A stretch of DNA of 25,994 nucleotides from Bifidobacterium imperatoris (GCF_002860405.1 NZ_NMWV01000026.1:1-25994), one strand, 5' to 3'. Counted from the stretch's first letter, positions 1 through 8,975 are shown. Program-made: numbers and translations. The notes: generated by a model from the sequence alone, not told the origin.

Positions 1-489
1 GTCCAGCTCGTCGCCGGCCTTCCTGATCGTGATCGAGTTGCGCAGCAGCTCCCCGGCGGGCCGGGTAGTGGAGATGCCTCTGGGCCGTGCCGCGTCGCGC
101 GTCTTTTTGAGGTACCGGTCCATCGTGGCCGCGCTCATCCGCTCCAGCTCGCGGAACGCGAAACCGTCCCAGTCGGCGAGCTCGCCGTGCGCGCGCAGCA
201 TGGGCATCCACAGGGGCAGCATCGCCTTGAGGTACTTCGCGCACGGCGCATCCATCATCAGCCACACCTGGACCAGCAGCTCGCGCGACTGCTCCGAATA
301 CCGCTTCGGCCGCTCCGCGGGCGACATCGACGGCCTGCCGCGCCCGGCTTCCGTGAGTCTGCGTCTCGCGGTGCTCCTGCCGATTCCCAGCACGGAGCAC
401 ATCTCATCGAGGATGCGTCCCTTGTCCTTCTTCGACGCCTTCATGTATTCATCCCTGAATCTCAGGGTGACCTGCCGCTTCGTCGCCAT
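1..489 (-). CDS. IS transposase, N-terminal part (partial at window edge)
   Basis: An open frame starts at ATG 489-487 on the minus strand and runs without a stop to the window edge (163 codons). The protein begins MATKRQVTLRFRDEY and contains a helix-turn-helix-like stretch (ILDEMCSVLGIGRSTARRRL), then a basic region and a conserved-looking block ending ITIRKAGDELD. This is the usual order for large DDE transposases, with the DNA-binding N-terminus ahead of an rve catalytic core. The core is not visible in this copy. The start is preceded by a modest AGGA ribosome-binding site. The partner sequence at the right edge supplies the catalytic core and C-terminus of what looks like the same protein. 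Whether this copy is intact cannot be told. Confidence 0.75.
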   Translation of the reverse strand, partial: MATKRQVTLRFRDEYMKASKKDKGRILDEMCSVLGIGRSTARRRLTEAGRGRPSMSPAERPKRYSEQSRELLVQVWLMMDAPCAKYLKAMLPLWMPMLRAHGELADWDGFAFRELERMSAATMDRYLKKTRDAARPRGISTTRPAGELLRNSITIRKAGDELD

Positions 490-594
490 GCTGATCCTGT
501 CTTCCATAAGACAAGCCAAACAGGACCGATACCGTTCGCGCTCATTCCCGATGAGGCACCACCACACCCTACGCGCTCAAAAAACGTGAGGCAC
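1..594 (-). mobile_element. Insertion sequence copy A (upstream end, runs off left edge)
   Basis: Part of a DDE-type insertion sequence. It contains the N-terminal transposase region (1-489, minus strand) and a terminus ending near 586-594. Read inward on the minus strand, the end carries two copies of GTGCCTCA-N7-TGAGCGCG, the outer at about 572-594 and the inner at about 535-557. The right-hand element at 25318 begins with the same double dyad, so the two ends look like the two termini of one IS type. No target duplication can be judged because the other end lies outside the window. The family is probably one of the less classified DDE groups (IS1202/ISNCY-like), which is a guess. Confidence 0.8.
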
Positions 595-1116
595 GTCGTC
601 TCCACCAACAAAGTGGTGGGCACATTAAAATCAGCTGGTATCGGCATTACCAATTTGACTGCTGACAATCAAATTGATGCTTTAGAGAAAGCGTTCATCA
701 TATACGGCTGCGAACAATCTCGGCTTCGAGGCAAAGAGCTACTGCGGCCGCAACGCAAGTACTACCCAGTAGATAATGGTTTCCGCAATCTTGCGCATGG
801 GTTCGATGGTTCCGATCAAGGCGCCCAGCTTGAAGGTATCGTATATATGGAATTGCGCAGACGCGGATATTCAGTGTCGATTGGTATGTTGCCGGATGGG
901 GAGATTGACTTTGTCGCTCGACGAGGTTCGGAGAAAATGTATATTCAGGTCACGTTGAATATGACTGACGAAAACACGCGTGCTCGTGAATTGGCTCCTT
1001 TGCAGAAGCTAAATGATGCTTTCTCTCGCATGGTGCTGACGCTGGATCATTTTGGTTTGGGGGTCACCGACGAAGGTATAACCATTAGGAATGTTGTTGA
1101 TTGGCTGCTGAAGTAG
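595..1116 (+). pseudogene. C-terminal remnant of a DUF4143 ATP-binding protein, cut by the IS
   Basis: The reading frame continues rightward from the IS terminus and ends at 1116. It has the look of the C-terminal half of AAA-type ATPases with a DUF4143 domain: an STNKVVGTLKSAG block, KYYPVDNGFRNLAHGF, then LEGIVYMELRRRGYSVSIG and EIDFVARR, which resembles the PD-(D/E)XK-like end of these proteins, and a final VVDWLLK. Intact members are about 400 residues with an N-terminal Walker A/B ATPase, which is missing here. The frame is open leftward into the IS, but the residues there are IS antisense. The simplest reading is that IS insertion removed or separated the 5' half. The function of these ATPases is poorly known, and some are linked to toxin-like or restriction-like loci. 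Confidence 0.75.
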
Positions 1117-1140
1117 CTGCGCTGCAGTGTGCTCTGCCGG

Positions 1141-1209
1141 TATCTTATCGTATCTTATCTTCTATCTTATCGAGAGAGAGTGTTAGATACGATTAGATAT
1201 AGCGATAAG
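1141..1209. promoter_or_regulatory. Cluster of TATCTTATCG repeats, partly inverted
   Basis: TATCTTATCG occurs at 1141-1150 and 1163-1172, with TATCTTATCT at 1151-1160. Inverted relatives follow (1183-1199, and CGATAAG at 1203-1209). The segments 1141-1157 and 1183-1199 are inverted copies with two mismatches over 17 bp. The cluster lies between the ATPase remnant and the FAH-family gene. It could be an operator for an unknown regulator or a decayed repeat. No known binding motif is recognised. From 1210 to 1444 nothing else can be supported apart from the FAH ribosome-binding site. Confidence 0.45.
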
Positions 1210-1444
1210 TCTGGAAGATTGTTGAGTCTACTGAAAAACATGGTCGAAGAACCTAGTAATTTCATCCATACTATAAATCGCTGCGCAATCCCCCGATGGA
1301 TTATTATCCATGCTTACAATCGCAAAGTTTGTAATGATGTCTGATTCTTGAAGTCCTGCGTGAAGGTGGTGCTGTGCGGTGCGTGAGTCGTACCACCCCG
1401 CTGCTTGCGGCGGGCAATACATATCGGTAGTAGGCTTAGGAGCT

Positions 1445-2266
1445 ATGAGACTTGCACGATTTTCTTTGAATGATGCGCCGCGCTATGCCTTCGTGCAGAA
1501 GGACCCGGTTGACGGCAAAGACTACCTCATCGAACTGGATGGCCATCCGCTGGCCGGCGACCAGGTCAAGCCCACGGGCAATCGTTACGCGGTAGACGCA
1601 GACGGTGTACGCCTGCTTGCCCCGGTCATTCCCTCCAAGGTGTATGGTCTGGCCAAGAATTACGAGGCTCATGCGCAGTTCATGCATGAAGCCGGTCACT
1701 CCGAGATTGCGCACGCACCGGAGAACATGGTCATCTTCACCAAACCGTCCACCTCTGTGATTGGCCCGGACGATCCGATTGTGTACCCAGCCTGCTCCAA
1801 GGATATGAACTTCGAGCCGGAAGTGGCCGTGGTGATGGGTCGCATCGCCAAGAATGTGCCGGTCGAGAAGGCTATGGATTACGTGCTTGGCTTCACTTGC
1901 GTGAACGACGTGACGTTGCGCGACCTGCAGGGTCTCGACCCGACTTGGACGCGCGCCAAGGGTTTCGATACGTCCTGCCCGCTTGGCCCGTGGATCGTGA
2001 TGCGCGACGACCTGGACTGGAAGGACGCGAAGATCTCCTTCACCCTCAACGGTGAGGATGTGTCGATGGCATCTGGTACCACCGCGAACCTGATTCACGG
2101 CATTCCGGAGCAGATTGCCGCAATCTCCTCGTTCTCCACGCTGCTGCCTGGCGATGTGATTATGACCGGTACGCCGAACGCGTCCGGACACCTCGATCCG
2201 GGCGACGAGACGATCGTGCATGTGGAAGGCATCGGCGACCTGCGCAACGTGATTGTGCGCGCCTGA
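1445..2266 (+). CDS. Fumarylacetoacetate hydrolase (FAH) family protein
   Basis: A 273-residue protein of the FAH/HpcE fold family, which hydrolyses or isomerises acylpyruvate-type compounds with a divalent metal. The N-terminus (MRLARFSLNDAPRYAFVQ) matches the family's first strand. The core has IPSKVYGLAKNYEAHAQ, the metal-binding stretch MNFEPEVAVVMGR (acidic ligands around residues 121-123), GFTCVNDVTLRDLQ, WTRAKGFDTSCPLGPW, and a C-terminal LLPGDVIMTGTPNASG glycine-rich block. The ATG at 1445 has AGGAG very close upstream; an in-frame GTG at 1379 would add residues that do not look like the family. The substrate cannot be set from sequence; oxaloacetate decarboxylase and acylpyruvase activities both occur in relatives. 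It stands alone and faces the AEC permease gene convergently. Confidence 0.88.
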   Translation: MRLARFSLNDAPRYAFVQKDPVDGKDYLIELDGHPLAGDQVKPTGNRYAVDADGVRLLAPVIPSKVYGLAKNYEAHAQFMHEAGHSEIAHAPENMVIFTKPSTSVIGPDDPIVYPACSKDMNFEPEVAVVMGRIAKNVPVEKAMDYVLGFTCVNDVTLRDLQGLDPTWTRAKGFDTSCPLGPWIVMRDDLDWKDAKISFTLNGEDVSMASGTTANLIHGIPEQIAAISSFSTLLPGDVIMTGTPNASGHLDPGDETIVHVEGIGDLRNVIVRA

Positions 2267-2300
2267 TTTTGTTTGCCCATGCGGCATTATGGACGGCTTA

Positions 2301-2356
2301 AGAGGCAGTAACTGCGCGTTCGGACGAATACGGTGCGCAGATACTGCCTCTTTTTT
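2301..2356 (+). terminator. Terminator-like hairpin after the FAH gene (palindromic repeat copy 1)
   Basis: AGAGGCAGTAACTGCGC (2301-2317) pairs with 2335-2351 with one mismatch around a 17-nt loop, followed by a T run (2351-2356). It can end the FAH transcript. It is also the first of three tandem members of a palindromic repeat family. Confidence 0.65.
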
Positions 2357-2474
2357 GGATTAAGCCGGCAGTAACTGCGCGAGGGGTACGTCAATCCGCG
2401 CAGTTGCTGCCGGGTGGAGGTCCGGAACAGGCAGTAACTGCGCGTGGATTGTGTGCGGACGCGCAGATACTGCC
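2301..2474. repeat. Three tandem GGCAGTAACTGCGCG palindromes
   Basis: Three consecutive hairpin units share the arm GGCAGTAACTGCGCG and its near-complement CGCGCAGATACTGCC. The arms are 2301-2317 with 2335-2351, 2365-2381 with 2397-2413, and 2430-2445 with 2459-2474. Each stem is 16-17 bp with a single mismatch, and the loops are 17, 15 and 13 nt. Loop sequences are unrelated while arms are conserved, as in REP-like elements. A fourth copy lies at 17667-17715. The cluster fills the gap between two convergent genes. Confidence 0.8.
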
Positions 2475-2509
2475 GGATTGGGGTACGGGGTGCCTGCCCA
2501 ACCCCGCTG

Positions 2510-3439
2510 TCACGCACCCGGCAGTAGAGCGTGCAGCACGGTCATTACCACTAGGCTGATGATGGCGGTCACGGTCAGCGAGAATCCGGCGAGCTTCGCG
2601 TTGCCGGTCAGGGAATCGGTGAACTTGGTGGAGAAAATCGTGATCGGGGCGAAGGAGCCTAGTACGATAATCTCGCGAATACGCATATCAAACGGCAGCA
2701 GGAACCAGGCGGCCACCGCGATAATCACGCCAAATAGCGCGCGCCAGCCAATCACTTTGAGTAGTTCCATGCGATCCTTACGATTGTCCGGAATCTCCAT
2801 CATCAGGCCAATCATGGCCATCGCGCAGAAGGCGTTCGCGTTGGCGAACGGGGTGATGAGCGTCACGATAGGCTGCGGAATCGTGATGTGCAGGAACATG
2901 AACACCAGCATCAGCATGTAGATGTCGAACGAAATCGAACCCAGAAAATCATGGGCTATATTGCGCAGCCGCAAGCTCAACGGCAATGACTTGAAGTTCT
3001 CATCCATCTTGAGCAGCGTGCGCGTAATGGTGAGCGAACCGGCCGTGGCCACGGTGGCGTTGCCGATATCGAGCATGATGATGGGCAGACCGGCCGATGC
3101 GCCCATGAACGTCTGTACCACGGGCAGGCAGAACGCACCCAGGTTCAGACCGGATGCATTGAGCATCTGGAAGGCGCGATAGTTGCGTTCGTCGCCGTGC
3201 GAGCCGAGGTGCACGATAAACAGTGGGATTGCGCAGGCAAAGAAACCGAACAGCACAATCCACAGCATGCGCATGTCGTGCTTGTTGGTGGCGAACGACA
3301 GGATGATGGCGCAGGGGAGTGTCAGGTTGAATACCAAGCCTTGGGCGACCTTGTAGTCGCGCTCGCCGAAGATGTGCAGGTGTTTCAGTGCGTATGGGCC
3401 CAGAATGGCGAGCAGCAGCGCGCCGGATTGGAAAATCAT
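2510..3439 (-). CDS. AEC-family membrane transporter (auxin efflux carrier/malate permease type)
   Basis: A 309-residue integral membrane protein with about ten hydrophobic segments in the arrangement of the AEC family (PF03547): an N-terminal bundle (LLLAILGPYALKHL; VFNLTLPCAIILSF), a central region with GLNLGAFCLPVVQTF and LDIGNATVATAGS, and a C-terminal bundle (VIGWRALFGVIIAVAAWFLL; GFSLTVTAIISLVVMTVL). Family members export or exchange organic acids such as malate, or other small anions. No substrate can be assigned here. The ATG at 3437-3439 is preceded by a purine-rich AAGAAGAAG, a weak ribosome-binding site. The gene is divergent from clpB and convergent with the FAH gene. A role in organic acid efflux would fit a fermentative host but is inference. 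Confidence 0.8.
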   Translation of the reverse strand: MIFQSGALLLAILGPYALKHLHIFGERDYKVAQGLVFNLTLPCAIILSFATNKHDMRMLWIVLFGFFACAIPLFIVHLGSHGDERNYRAFQMLNASGLNLGAFCLPVVQTFMGASAGLPIIMLDIGNATVATAGSLTITRTLLKMDENFKSLPLSLRLRNIAHDFLGSISFDIYMLMLVFMFLHITIPQPIVTLITPFANANAFCAMAMIGLMMEIPDNRKDRMELLKVIGWRALFGVIIAVAAWFLLPFDMRIREIIVLGSFAPITIFSTKFTDSLTGNAKLAGFSLTVTAIISLVVMTVLHALLPGA

Positions 3440-3541
3440 GAAGCTTCTTCTTGTCCCTCGGGGAATGTTGCGCGCAACTTAAGTGGCACGAACGATGCCC
3501 ACAATAGGAGCTGCCCTGCTCAATTCAGAGTGAATTCAAAA

Positions 3542-3562
3542 CTTGAGTCACCTTCGCTCAAC
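3542..3562 (+). promoter_or_regulatory. HAIR-like HspR operator upstream of clpB
   Basis: CTTGAGT-N7-GCTCAAC lies at 3542-3562. The HAIR consensus bound by HspR is CTTGAGT-N7-ACTCAAG; the left half matches fully and the right half at 5 of 7 positions. A possible -10 (TAGAAT, 3572-3577) follows closely. HspR control of clpB is established for actinobacteria, including bifidobacteria. The site lies 185 nt before the clpB start codon, so the mRNA would have a long leader. Confidence 0.7.
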
Positions 3563-3746
3563 TTTTGGGAATAGAATGGCCTCTAGGTCGGTTGAACGAG
3601 TCAGAACATGACACGAATGCCTGTCTGTAGGTGTGCGGCGTGGCATGCGGGCGTGGTTTTGGGCTGTGTGGCCGAATTCCGCGGGCCGTATGCGCTGCAT
3701 GCGCGCAGCAGACGGACATACAAGAAGACTTTGGGAGGAACACATC

Positions 3747-6416
3747 ATGGAACAGAAGTTCACCACTATGGCCCAAGAGGCCGTCGGCGACGCGATTCAG
3801 AGTGCGTCCGCCGCTGGAAACGCGCAGGTTGAGACCCTGCATGTGATGGATGCGCTGCTGCGCCAGGAAAACGGCGTGGTGCGCTCGCTGATTGAGGCCG
3901 CAGGTGGCAATGCGCAAGCCATCGGTGCCGCCGTGCGCAACGCGTTGGTCGCGCTACCGAGCGCATCCGGTTCCACTACTTCGCAGCCGCAGGCCAGCCG
4001 TCAGCTGACCGCCGCCATCGCCCAGGCTGAGAAGGAAATGCAGCAGATGGGCGACGAATACGTCTCCACCGAGCACCTGCTGATCGGTATCGCGGCCAGC
4101 AAGCCGAACCAGTCGGCGGAAATCCTGGAGAAGAACGGTGTGACCGCAGCTGCGCTGCGCAAGGCAGTGCCGGGCGTGCGCGGTGGCGCGAAAGTCACCA
4201 GCCCGGATGCGGAAGGCTCGTACAAGGCTCTGGAGAAGTACTCCACCGACCTGACCGCCGCAGCCAAGGAAGGCAAGCTTGACCCGGTGATTGGCCGTGA
4301 TCAGGAGATCCGCCGTGTGATTCAGATCCTAAGCCGCCGTACCAAGAACAACCCGGTGCTGATTGGCGAGCCTGGCGTGGGCAAGACCGCAGTCGTGGAA
4401 GGTTTGGCCCAGCGTATCGTGGCCGGCGATGTGCCGACTACTTTGCAGGGCAAGAAACTCATCAGCCTTGATTTGGGCTCGATGGTGGCCGGTTCCAAGT
4501 ACCGTGGCGAATTCGAGGAGCGTCTGAAGGCCGTTCTGAACGAAATCAAGAACGCCAATGGTCAGATTATTACGTTCATCGATGAGATTCACACCATCGT
4601 GGGCGCGGGTGCTGCCGAGGGTTCGATGGATGCCGGTAACATGCTCAAGCCTATGCTGGCCCGTGGCGAGCTGCGCCTGATCGGTGCGACCACGCTGGAT
4701 GAATACCGCGAGAACATCGAGAAGGACCCGGCTCTGGAGCGTCGTTTCCAGCAGGTGTTCGTGGGTGAGCCTTCCGTTGAAGACACCATCGCTATTCTGC
4801 GTGGTTTGAAGCAGCGTTACGAGGCGCACCACAAGGTCACCATTGGTGATGATGCGCTGGTCGCCGCCGCAACGCTGTCCAACCGTTACATTTCCGGCCG
4901 TCAGTTGCCTGATAAGGCCATCGATTTGGTCGATGAGGCGGCTGCGCACCTGCGTATGGAACTCGATTCCTCCCCGGAGGAAATCGATGAGCTCCAACGC
5001 AAGGTGACCCGTCTCGAGATGGAGGAAATGCAGCTCAAGAAGGCTGAGGATCCGGCATCCAAGGAACGCTTGGGCAAGCTGCAAGCCGAACTCGCGGACA
5101 CCCGTGAGAAGCTCAGCGGTCTCAAGGCGCGCTGGGATGCTGAGCAGGCCGGCCATAACAAGGTTGGCGACCTGCGTGCCAAGCTCGATGATTTGCGCGT
5201 GCAGGCGGACAAGTACACCCGTGAAGGCAACCTGGCCGAAGCCTCCAAGATCCTCTACGGTGAGATTCCTTCCATCCAGAAGGAACTCGCAGCCGCAGAG
5301 AACGCGGACGCCGAGTCCAAGGATGCTGGTTCCACTAACCCGGACAACGAGCCGATGGTGCCGGACCGTGTGGACGCCGACTCCGTGGCTGAGATTGTGT
5401 CCGACTGGACAGGCATCCCTGTGGGTCGGCTGATGCAGGGGGAGAACGAGAAGCTCTTGCACATGGAGGACTACCTCGGCAAGCGCGTGATTGGTCAGAA
5501 AGAGGCCATTCAAGCCGTGTCCGATGCGGTGCGCCGCTCTCGTGCCGGCATCTCCGACCCGAACCGTCCGACAGGTTCGTTCCTGTTCCTCGGTCCGACC
5601 GGTGTGGGCAAGACCGAACTGGCCAAGGCGCTCGCAGACTTCCTGTTTGACGATGAGAAGGCTATGGTGCGTATCGACATGTCCGAGTACATGGAGAAAG
5701 CGTCCGTGTCCCGCCTGATTGGTGCCGCACCTGGTTACGTGGGTTACGAGCAGGGCGGTCAGCTGACCGAGGCCGTGCGCCGTCGTCCGTACTCCGTCGT
5801 GCTGTTCGATGAGGTCGAAAAGGCCAATCCGGAGATTTTCGACGTGCTGCTGCAGGTGCTCGATGATGGCCGTCTGACCGATGGTCAGGGCCGTACTGTG
5901 GACTTCAAGAACACGATTCTGATCATGACCTCCAACTTGGGTTCGCAGTTCCTGGTGAACGAGGATCTGGATGCGGATGCCAAGAAGAAGGCTGTGATGG
6001 ACGCGGTGCACATGAACTTCAAGCCGGAGTTCCTGAACCGTCTGGACGACATTGTGATGTTCCACCCGCTCACCCGCGAGGAATTGGGCGGCATTGTGGA
6101 CATCCAGGTCAACAGTGTGGCTCAGCGCCTGACCGATCGCCGCATCACGCTCGACGTGACCGACTCGGCTCGCGAATGGCTCGCCAACACGGGTTACGAA
6201 CCGGCGTACGGAGCTCGTCCGCTGCGTCGCCTGGTGCAGACCGAGGTTGGCGACCAGTTGGCACGTATGCTGCTGGCCGGCAAGGTTCACGACGGCGACA
6301 CCGTGCTGGTCGACCAGACCGGTGGCGAGCACTTGGAGCTCTCCGCATGGGCCAGCGACCAGCTTGTTGGTGATGACCCGGCCGTGAAGGTCGGCAAGGT
6401 CTCTGAAGACAAGTGA
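3747..6416 (+). CDS. clpB: ATP-dependent disaggregase ClpB
   Basis: An 889-residue Hsp100 chaperone, full length for the family. It acts in the cytosol with DnaK/DnaJ/GrpE to pull proteins out of aggregates. Order: N-terminal Clp repeat domain (about 1-145), first AAA+ module with Walker [10 protein letters not shown] (Lys213) and Walker B ITFIDEIH, the coiled-coil middle domain (about 400-530, [17 protein letters not shown]) that marks ClpB rather than ClpA or ClpC, and second AAA+ module with Walker [10 protein letters not shown] (Lys622) and Walker [11 protein letters not shown], then a C-terminal small domain. The start is the ATG at 3747 with GGGAGGAA upstream; longer in-frame extensions to 3633 lack family similarity. 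A HAIR-like site upstream implies heat induction through HspR. Monocistronic, with a terminator behind it. Confidence 0.97.
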   Translation: MEQKFTTMAQEAVGDAIQSASAAGNAQVETLHVMDALLRQENGVVRSLIEAAGGNAQAIGAAVRNALVALPSASGSTTSQPQASRQLTAAIAQAEKEMQQMGDEYVSTEHLLIGIAASKPNQSAEILEKNGVTAAALRKAVPGVRGGAKVTSPDAEGSYKALEKYSTDLTAAAKEGKLDPVIGRDQEIRRVIQILSRRTKNNPVLIGEPGVGKTAVVEGLAQRIVAGDVPTTLQGKKLISLDLGSMVAGSKYRGEFEERLKAVLNEIKNANGQIITFIDEIHTIVGAGAAEGSMDAGNMLKPMLARGELRLIGATTLDEYRENIEKDPALERRFQQVFVGEPSVEDTIAILRGLKQRYEAHHKVTIGDDALVAAATLSNRYISGRQLPDKAIDLVDEAAAHLRMELDSSPEEIDELQRKVTRLEMEEMQLKKAEDPASKERLGKLQAELADTREKLSGLKARWDAEQAGHNKVGDLRAKLDDLRVQADKYTREGNLAEASKILYGEIPSIQKELAAAENADAESKDAGSTNPDNEPMVPDRVDADSVAEIVSDWTGIPVGRLMQGENEKLLHMEDYLGKRVIGQKEAIQAVSDAVRRSRAGISDPNRPTGSFLFLGPTGVGKTELAKALADFLFDDEKAMVRIDMSEYMEKASVSRLIGAAPGYVGYEQGGQLTEAVRRRPYSVVLFDEVEKANPEIFDVLLQVLDDGRLTDGQGRTVDFKNTILIMTSNLGSQFLVNEDLDADAKKKAVMDAVHMNFKPEFLNRLDDIVMFHPLTREELGGIVDIQVNSVAQRLTDRRITLDVTDSAREWLANTGYEPAYGARPLRRLVQTEVGDQLARMLLAGKVHDGDTVLVDQTGGEHLELSAWASDQLVGDDPAVKVGKVSEDK

Positions 6417-6440
6417 CATCTGCTTAACAACTGAGCGCTG

Positions 6441-6488
6441 AATGGCTCTCTCTGCATATGCATATGTGTGGAGAGAGCCATTTCGTTA
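6441..6488 (+). terminator. clpB terminator
   Basis: AATGGCTCTCTC (6441-6452) pairs perfectly with GAGAGAGCCATT (6471-6482) across an 18-nt loop and is followed by TTTCGTT. It sits 25 nt after the clpB stop codon. Confidence 0.8.
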
Positions 6489-6557
6489 CTATGAATGCTG
6501 TTGCAGTTGTACTGTCGCTTTGGCAGGGCTGAAAGGTTGAAGTTTGGGGAGGAAGCC

Positions 6558-7622
6558 ATGACCGGACGATTTGCGCCCACCCCTTCGGGGCGCATGCATA
6601 TTGGCAACGTGTATGCCATGCTTGCGGCATGGCTGTCCTCCCGCTCTTGTGGCGAACGCATGCTGTTGCGCATCGAGGACGTGGACAAGCCGCGCGTGAT
6701 TGCAGGCGCGGACCAGCTCATGATGGATGATTTGCGCTGGCTGGGCTTCGACTGGGACAATGCTGATTCGCCGATGTATCAGTCTCGCCGCACTGAACGC
6801 TACGAATACGCGCTCGAATGCTTGCAAAACGTGAGCATGGACGATTCAATGCAGAGCGTGCTCTACCCATGCTTCTGTTCGCGCGCGGATATTCGCGCCG
6901 CATCCGCGCCCAATGAAGGCGATGGATTCATGGTCTACCCTGGAACGTGTCGCCGGCTATTGCAGGATCATCCCGAGGAAGTACAGGCTCGTTTGGCTCA
7001 GGGCGATCAGCATTCCATGCGCATCGCTATGCCGCAAAGTTCCCCAGAGCGGGATGCGTCTTTCGACGATTGTGTGTATGGACGTCAACAATATGATTTG
7101 CCTCGAGAAGTCGGCGATTCAGTAATTCGCAGAGCCGATGGATTGTTCGGCTATCAGCTGGTCGTAGTCGTTGATGACCTTGATATGGGCGTTAATGACA
7201 TCGTACGAGGCCGTGATCTACTGCGTTCCACAGCATTGCAAATGTGGATTCGGCACTGCCTGCTGGCTGGCGGATTCCAGCCGGAGCATAGTGCATCGGC
7301 TGAGGCTGAGGCCGGAATTGCTGCAGGAACGGCGACTCCAACGTACGCTCACCTGCCGCTCATCGACAATGCGTCCGGTCGCCGCCTCGCCAAGCGCGAA
7401 CGCTCACTGGATATGGGAGCCTTGCGTGCTCGCGGAGTCACTTCTGAACAGATCATTGGCTTCTGCGCGTGGCTTCTGCGGCTGCGCCCGACTTCTGATC
7501 CTGTTGCTGCAGCCGAGCTGTTGGACGATTTCAGCTGGCAACCGTTGCACGCCAACCATCCCGATCGCGCACTCGACCCCGAGGATCCCAATACTCCACA
7601 GTGGCTCGCGGACGCACTGTAA
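6558..7622 (+). CDS. gluQ: Glutamyl-Q tRNA(Asp) synthetase
   Basis: A 354-residue GluRS paralogue without an anticodon-binding domain. GluQRS attaches glutamate to the queuosine base of tRNA(Asp). The protein opens [15 protein letters not shown], carrying the class I HIGH-type motif (HIGN), followed by [10 protein letters not shown] for glutamate and ATP binding. The zinc site is visible as PCFCSR ... YPGTC, matching the Cys-x-Cys ... Tyr-x3-Cys pattern of E. coli YadB. A KRERS stretch takes the place of KMSKS. The ATG at 6558 has GGGGAGGAA upstream. An insertion between the zinc ligands and a glutamate/alanine-rich stretch ([13 protein letters not shown]) make it somewhat longer than the roughly 300-residue E. 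coli enzyme. It could be mis-annotated as gltX, but its length argues against that. Confidence 0.88.
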   Translation: MTGRFAPTPSGRMHIGNVYAMLAAWLSSRSCGERMLLRIEDVDKPRVIAGADQLMMDDLRWLGFDWDNADSPMYQSRRTERYEYALECLQNVSMDDSMQSVLYPCFCSRADIRAASAPNEGDGFMVYPGTCRRLLQDHPEEVQARLAQGDQHSMRIAMPQSSPERDASFDDCVYGRQQYDLPREVGDSVIRRADGLFGYQLVVVVDDLDMGVNDIVRGRDLLRSTALQMWIRHCLLAGGFQPEHSASAEAEAGIAAGTATPTYAHLPLIDNASGRRLAKRERSLDMGALRARGVTSEQIIGFCAWLLRLRPTSDPVAAAELLDDFSWQPLHANHPDRALDPEDPNTPQWLADAL

Positions 7623-7715
7623 GCTGCCAGCAAATTCACAAGAAGTTCATGGACGAACGGCCTCATTGAACGCCGGTGCGGCGGTAATCTGATACCACTA
7701 ACGGGAAGGATTCCA

Positions 7716-8825
7716 ATGTCTTCAAAACTGTTGAGAAATGCCGCACTGGCAGGCGTCGCGGCCGCTGGTGCTGCCGTCTGGGCAATTGCCCCACGTACCT
7801 TCAACGATAAGCGTCGCAACTTTGTGCCGTCCATTCCTGAGGTATGGTACGCGCATCGCGGCCTGCATGACGCCGGTTCGGGGCTCGTGAACCCGAGCGA
7901 AGTGGAGGATTACTCTGGCGACAATCCCATTAGCGCCAAGGAGGATGCCGCAAACGCGTCTATCGCCGAGAATGCGCAATATGTGGCATTGGCCCGCCGC
8001 ATGGCTATGAAGGCCGGCTATGGCAGCCCGGATGTTGCCGGCCCAATCGCTCCTGAAAACTCGCTGGCTGCGTTCGCGGCCGCTTGCGAAGCAGGCTATG
8101 GTATCGAACTTGATTTGCAACTCACGCTCGACGGCCAGGTGGTCGTGGTGCATGACGCTGATCTCAAGCGCGTGGCTGGTGATCCACGCCGCATCGAGGA
8201 CCTTACTTACGACGAGCTGACTCGTATCCCGCTGTTCCCCGGCTCCAAGCCTGGTGATTTGAAGGCCAAGCCGCTGCCGGGTGCCGACGCGAACCCGCCG
8301 CTGGTGGTCACGCCGTCCACCGCTCCTGACGGCTACTACCAGCATGTACCGCTGTTCTCCGACGTGCTCAAGGTAGTCGCCGGTCGTGCTCCGCTGATTG
8401 TGGAATACAAGTTCAGCGACAACAGTGCTTGGGATGCTCGTACTGAAGAGCTGATGGAGAAGGGTCACGCGCTGCTGGAATCGTATAACGGCCCGTATGT
8501 GATCGAATCCTTCCATCCCGGTGCCGTGAACTGGTACAGGGAACATCATCCGGAAGTGTGCCGCGGCCAGTTGAGCTGGCCGGCCAAGTTGGCCGCGGAC
8601 GGCCCAGTGGAATGGGCTGCAGGTCTGCTGGCATTCGACTGGATGTCTCGCCCTGATTTCGTGGCTTATGACTGGACCGGTGGAGCGTCCCCACAGGTTC
8701 GTCTGGCTCGTGCGATGGGTGCCATGCCGGTGTCTTGGACTGTGCGCAGCAGTGATGAGCTGGCCCAGTGCGACCAGTACTTCGACCGCCACATCTTCGA
8801 GGCGTTCGTGCCTGACGCACAGTAA
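7716..8825 (+). CDS. Membrane-anchored glycerophosphodiester phosphodiesterase
   Basis: A 369-residue GDPD-family TIM-barrel enzyme, expected to cleave glycerophosphodiesters from lipid or teichoic-type polymers to glycerol 3-phosphate and an alcohol. The N-terminus has one hydrophobic segment (about residues 9-26, AALAGVAAAGAAVWAIA) with no clear cleavage site, so it is probably membrane-anchored. Catalytic signatures are present: YAHRG (His47), APENS (Glu114), GIELD (Glu131, Asp133) and VVHDADL (His146), ending in a barrel strand VSWTVRS. About 50 residues rich in Glu, Asn and Ala are inserted between HRG and PEN. The ATG at 7716 follows GGAAGGA. It lies 93 nt after gluQ and may be co-transcribed; the two functions are unrelated. 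Confidence 0.88.
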   Translation: MSSKLLRNAALAGVAAAGAAVWAIAPRTFNDKRRNFVPSIPEVWYAHRGLHDAGSGLVNPSEVEDYSGDNPISAKEDAANASIAENAQYVALARRMAMKAGYGSPDVAGPIAPENSLAAFAAACEAGYGIELDLQLTLDGQVVVVHDADLKRVAGDPRRIEDLTYDELTRIPLFPGSKPGDLKAKPLPGADANPPLVVTPSTAPDGYYQHVPLFSDVLKVVAGRAPLIVEYKFSDNSAWDARTEELMEKGHALLESYNGPYVIESFHPGAVNWYREHHPEVCRGQLSWPAKLAADGPVEWAAGLLAFDWMSRPDFVAYDWTGGASPQVRLARAMGAMPVSWTVRSSDELAQCDQYFDRHIFEAFVPDAQ

Positions 8826-8851
8826 GTCGCAGTGCTTGCTATCACAAGCAC

Positions 8852-8975
8852 ATTTCCACGGTGTGGTAAATCCTCCGCGGTGTGGTAATGCAGAATGGCT
8901 TTATTCCGCCAGAATGGCGTTATTCTGCTGTTCCGCGAAACCACACGGTGGAGGAATTGCCACACGGTGGGATTA
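8852..8975. repeat. Long imperfect palindrome between glpQ-like gene and rlmH
   Basis: The gap between these convergent genes is almost wholly one inverted repeat. The left arm (from about 8854) reads through two GGTGTGG motifs separated by TCCTCC, then GCAGAAT. The right arm (about 8912-8972) is its complement, with two CCACACGG motifs separated by GGAGGA and an ATTCTGC. The apex is near 8907-8914. It can act as a bidirectional terminator, but its size (about 120 bp) and internal repetition look like a small mobile palindrome. The rlmH stop codon sits at its right edge. Confidence 0.7.

Noticed and set aside
3633..3746. An N-terminal extension of ClpB by 38 residues
   Set aside because: The extension is rich in Arg, Trp and Met, lies upstream of the strong GGGAGGAA site and is not part of ClpB proteins.
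4329..6419. A 696-codon open frame antisense to clpB
   Set aside because: It mirrors the codon structure of clpB, has a His/Val/Leu-rich non-protein-like composition and no ribosome-binding site. The same holds for the long antisense frames over ppk, the PAP2 gene and leuC.
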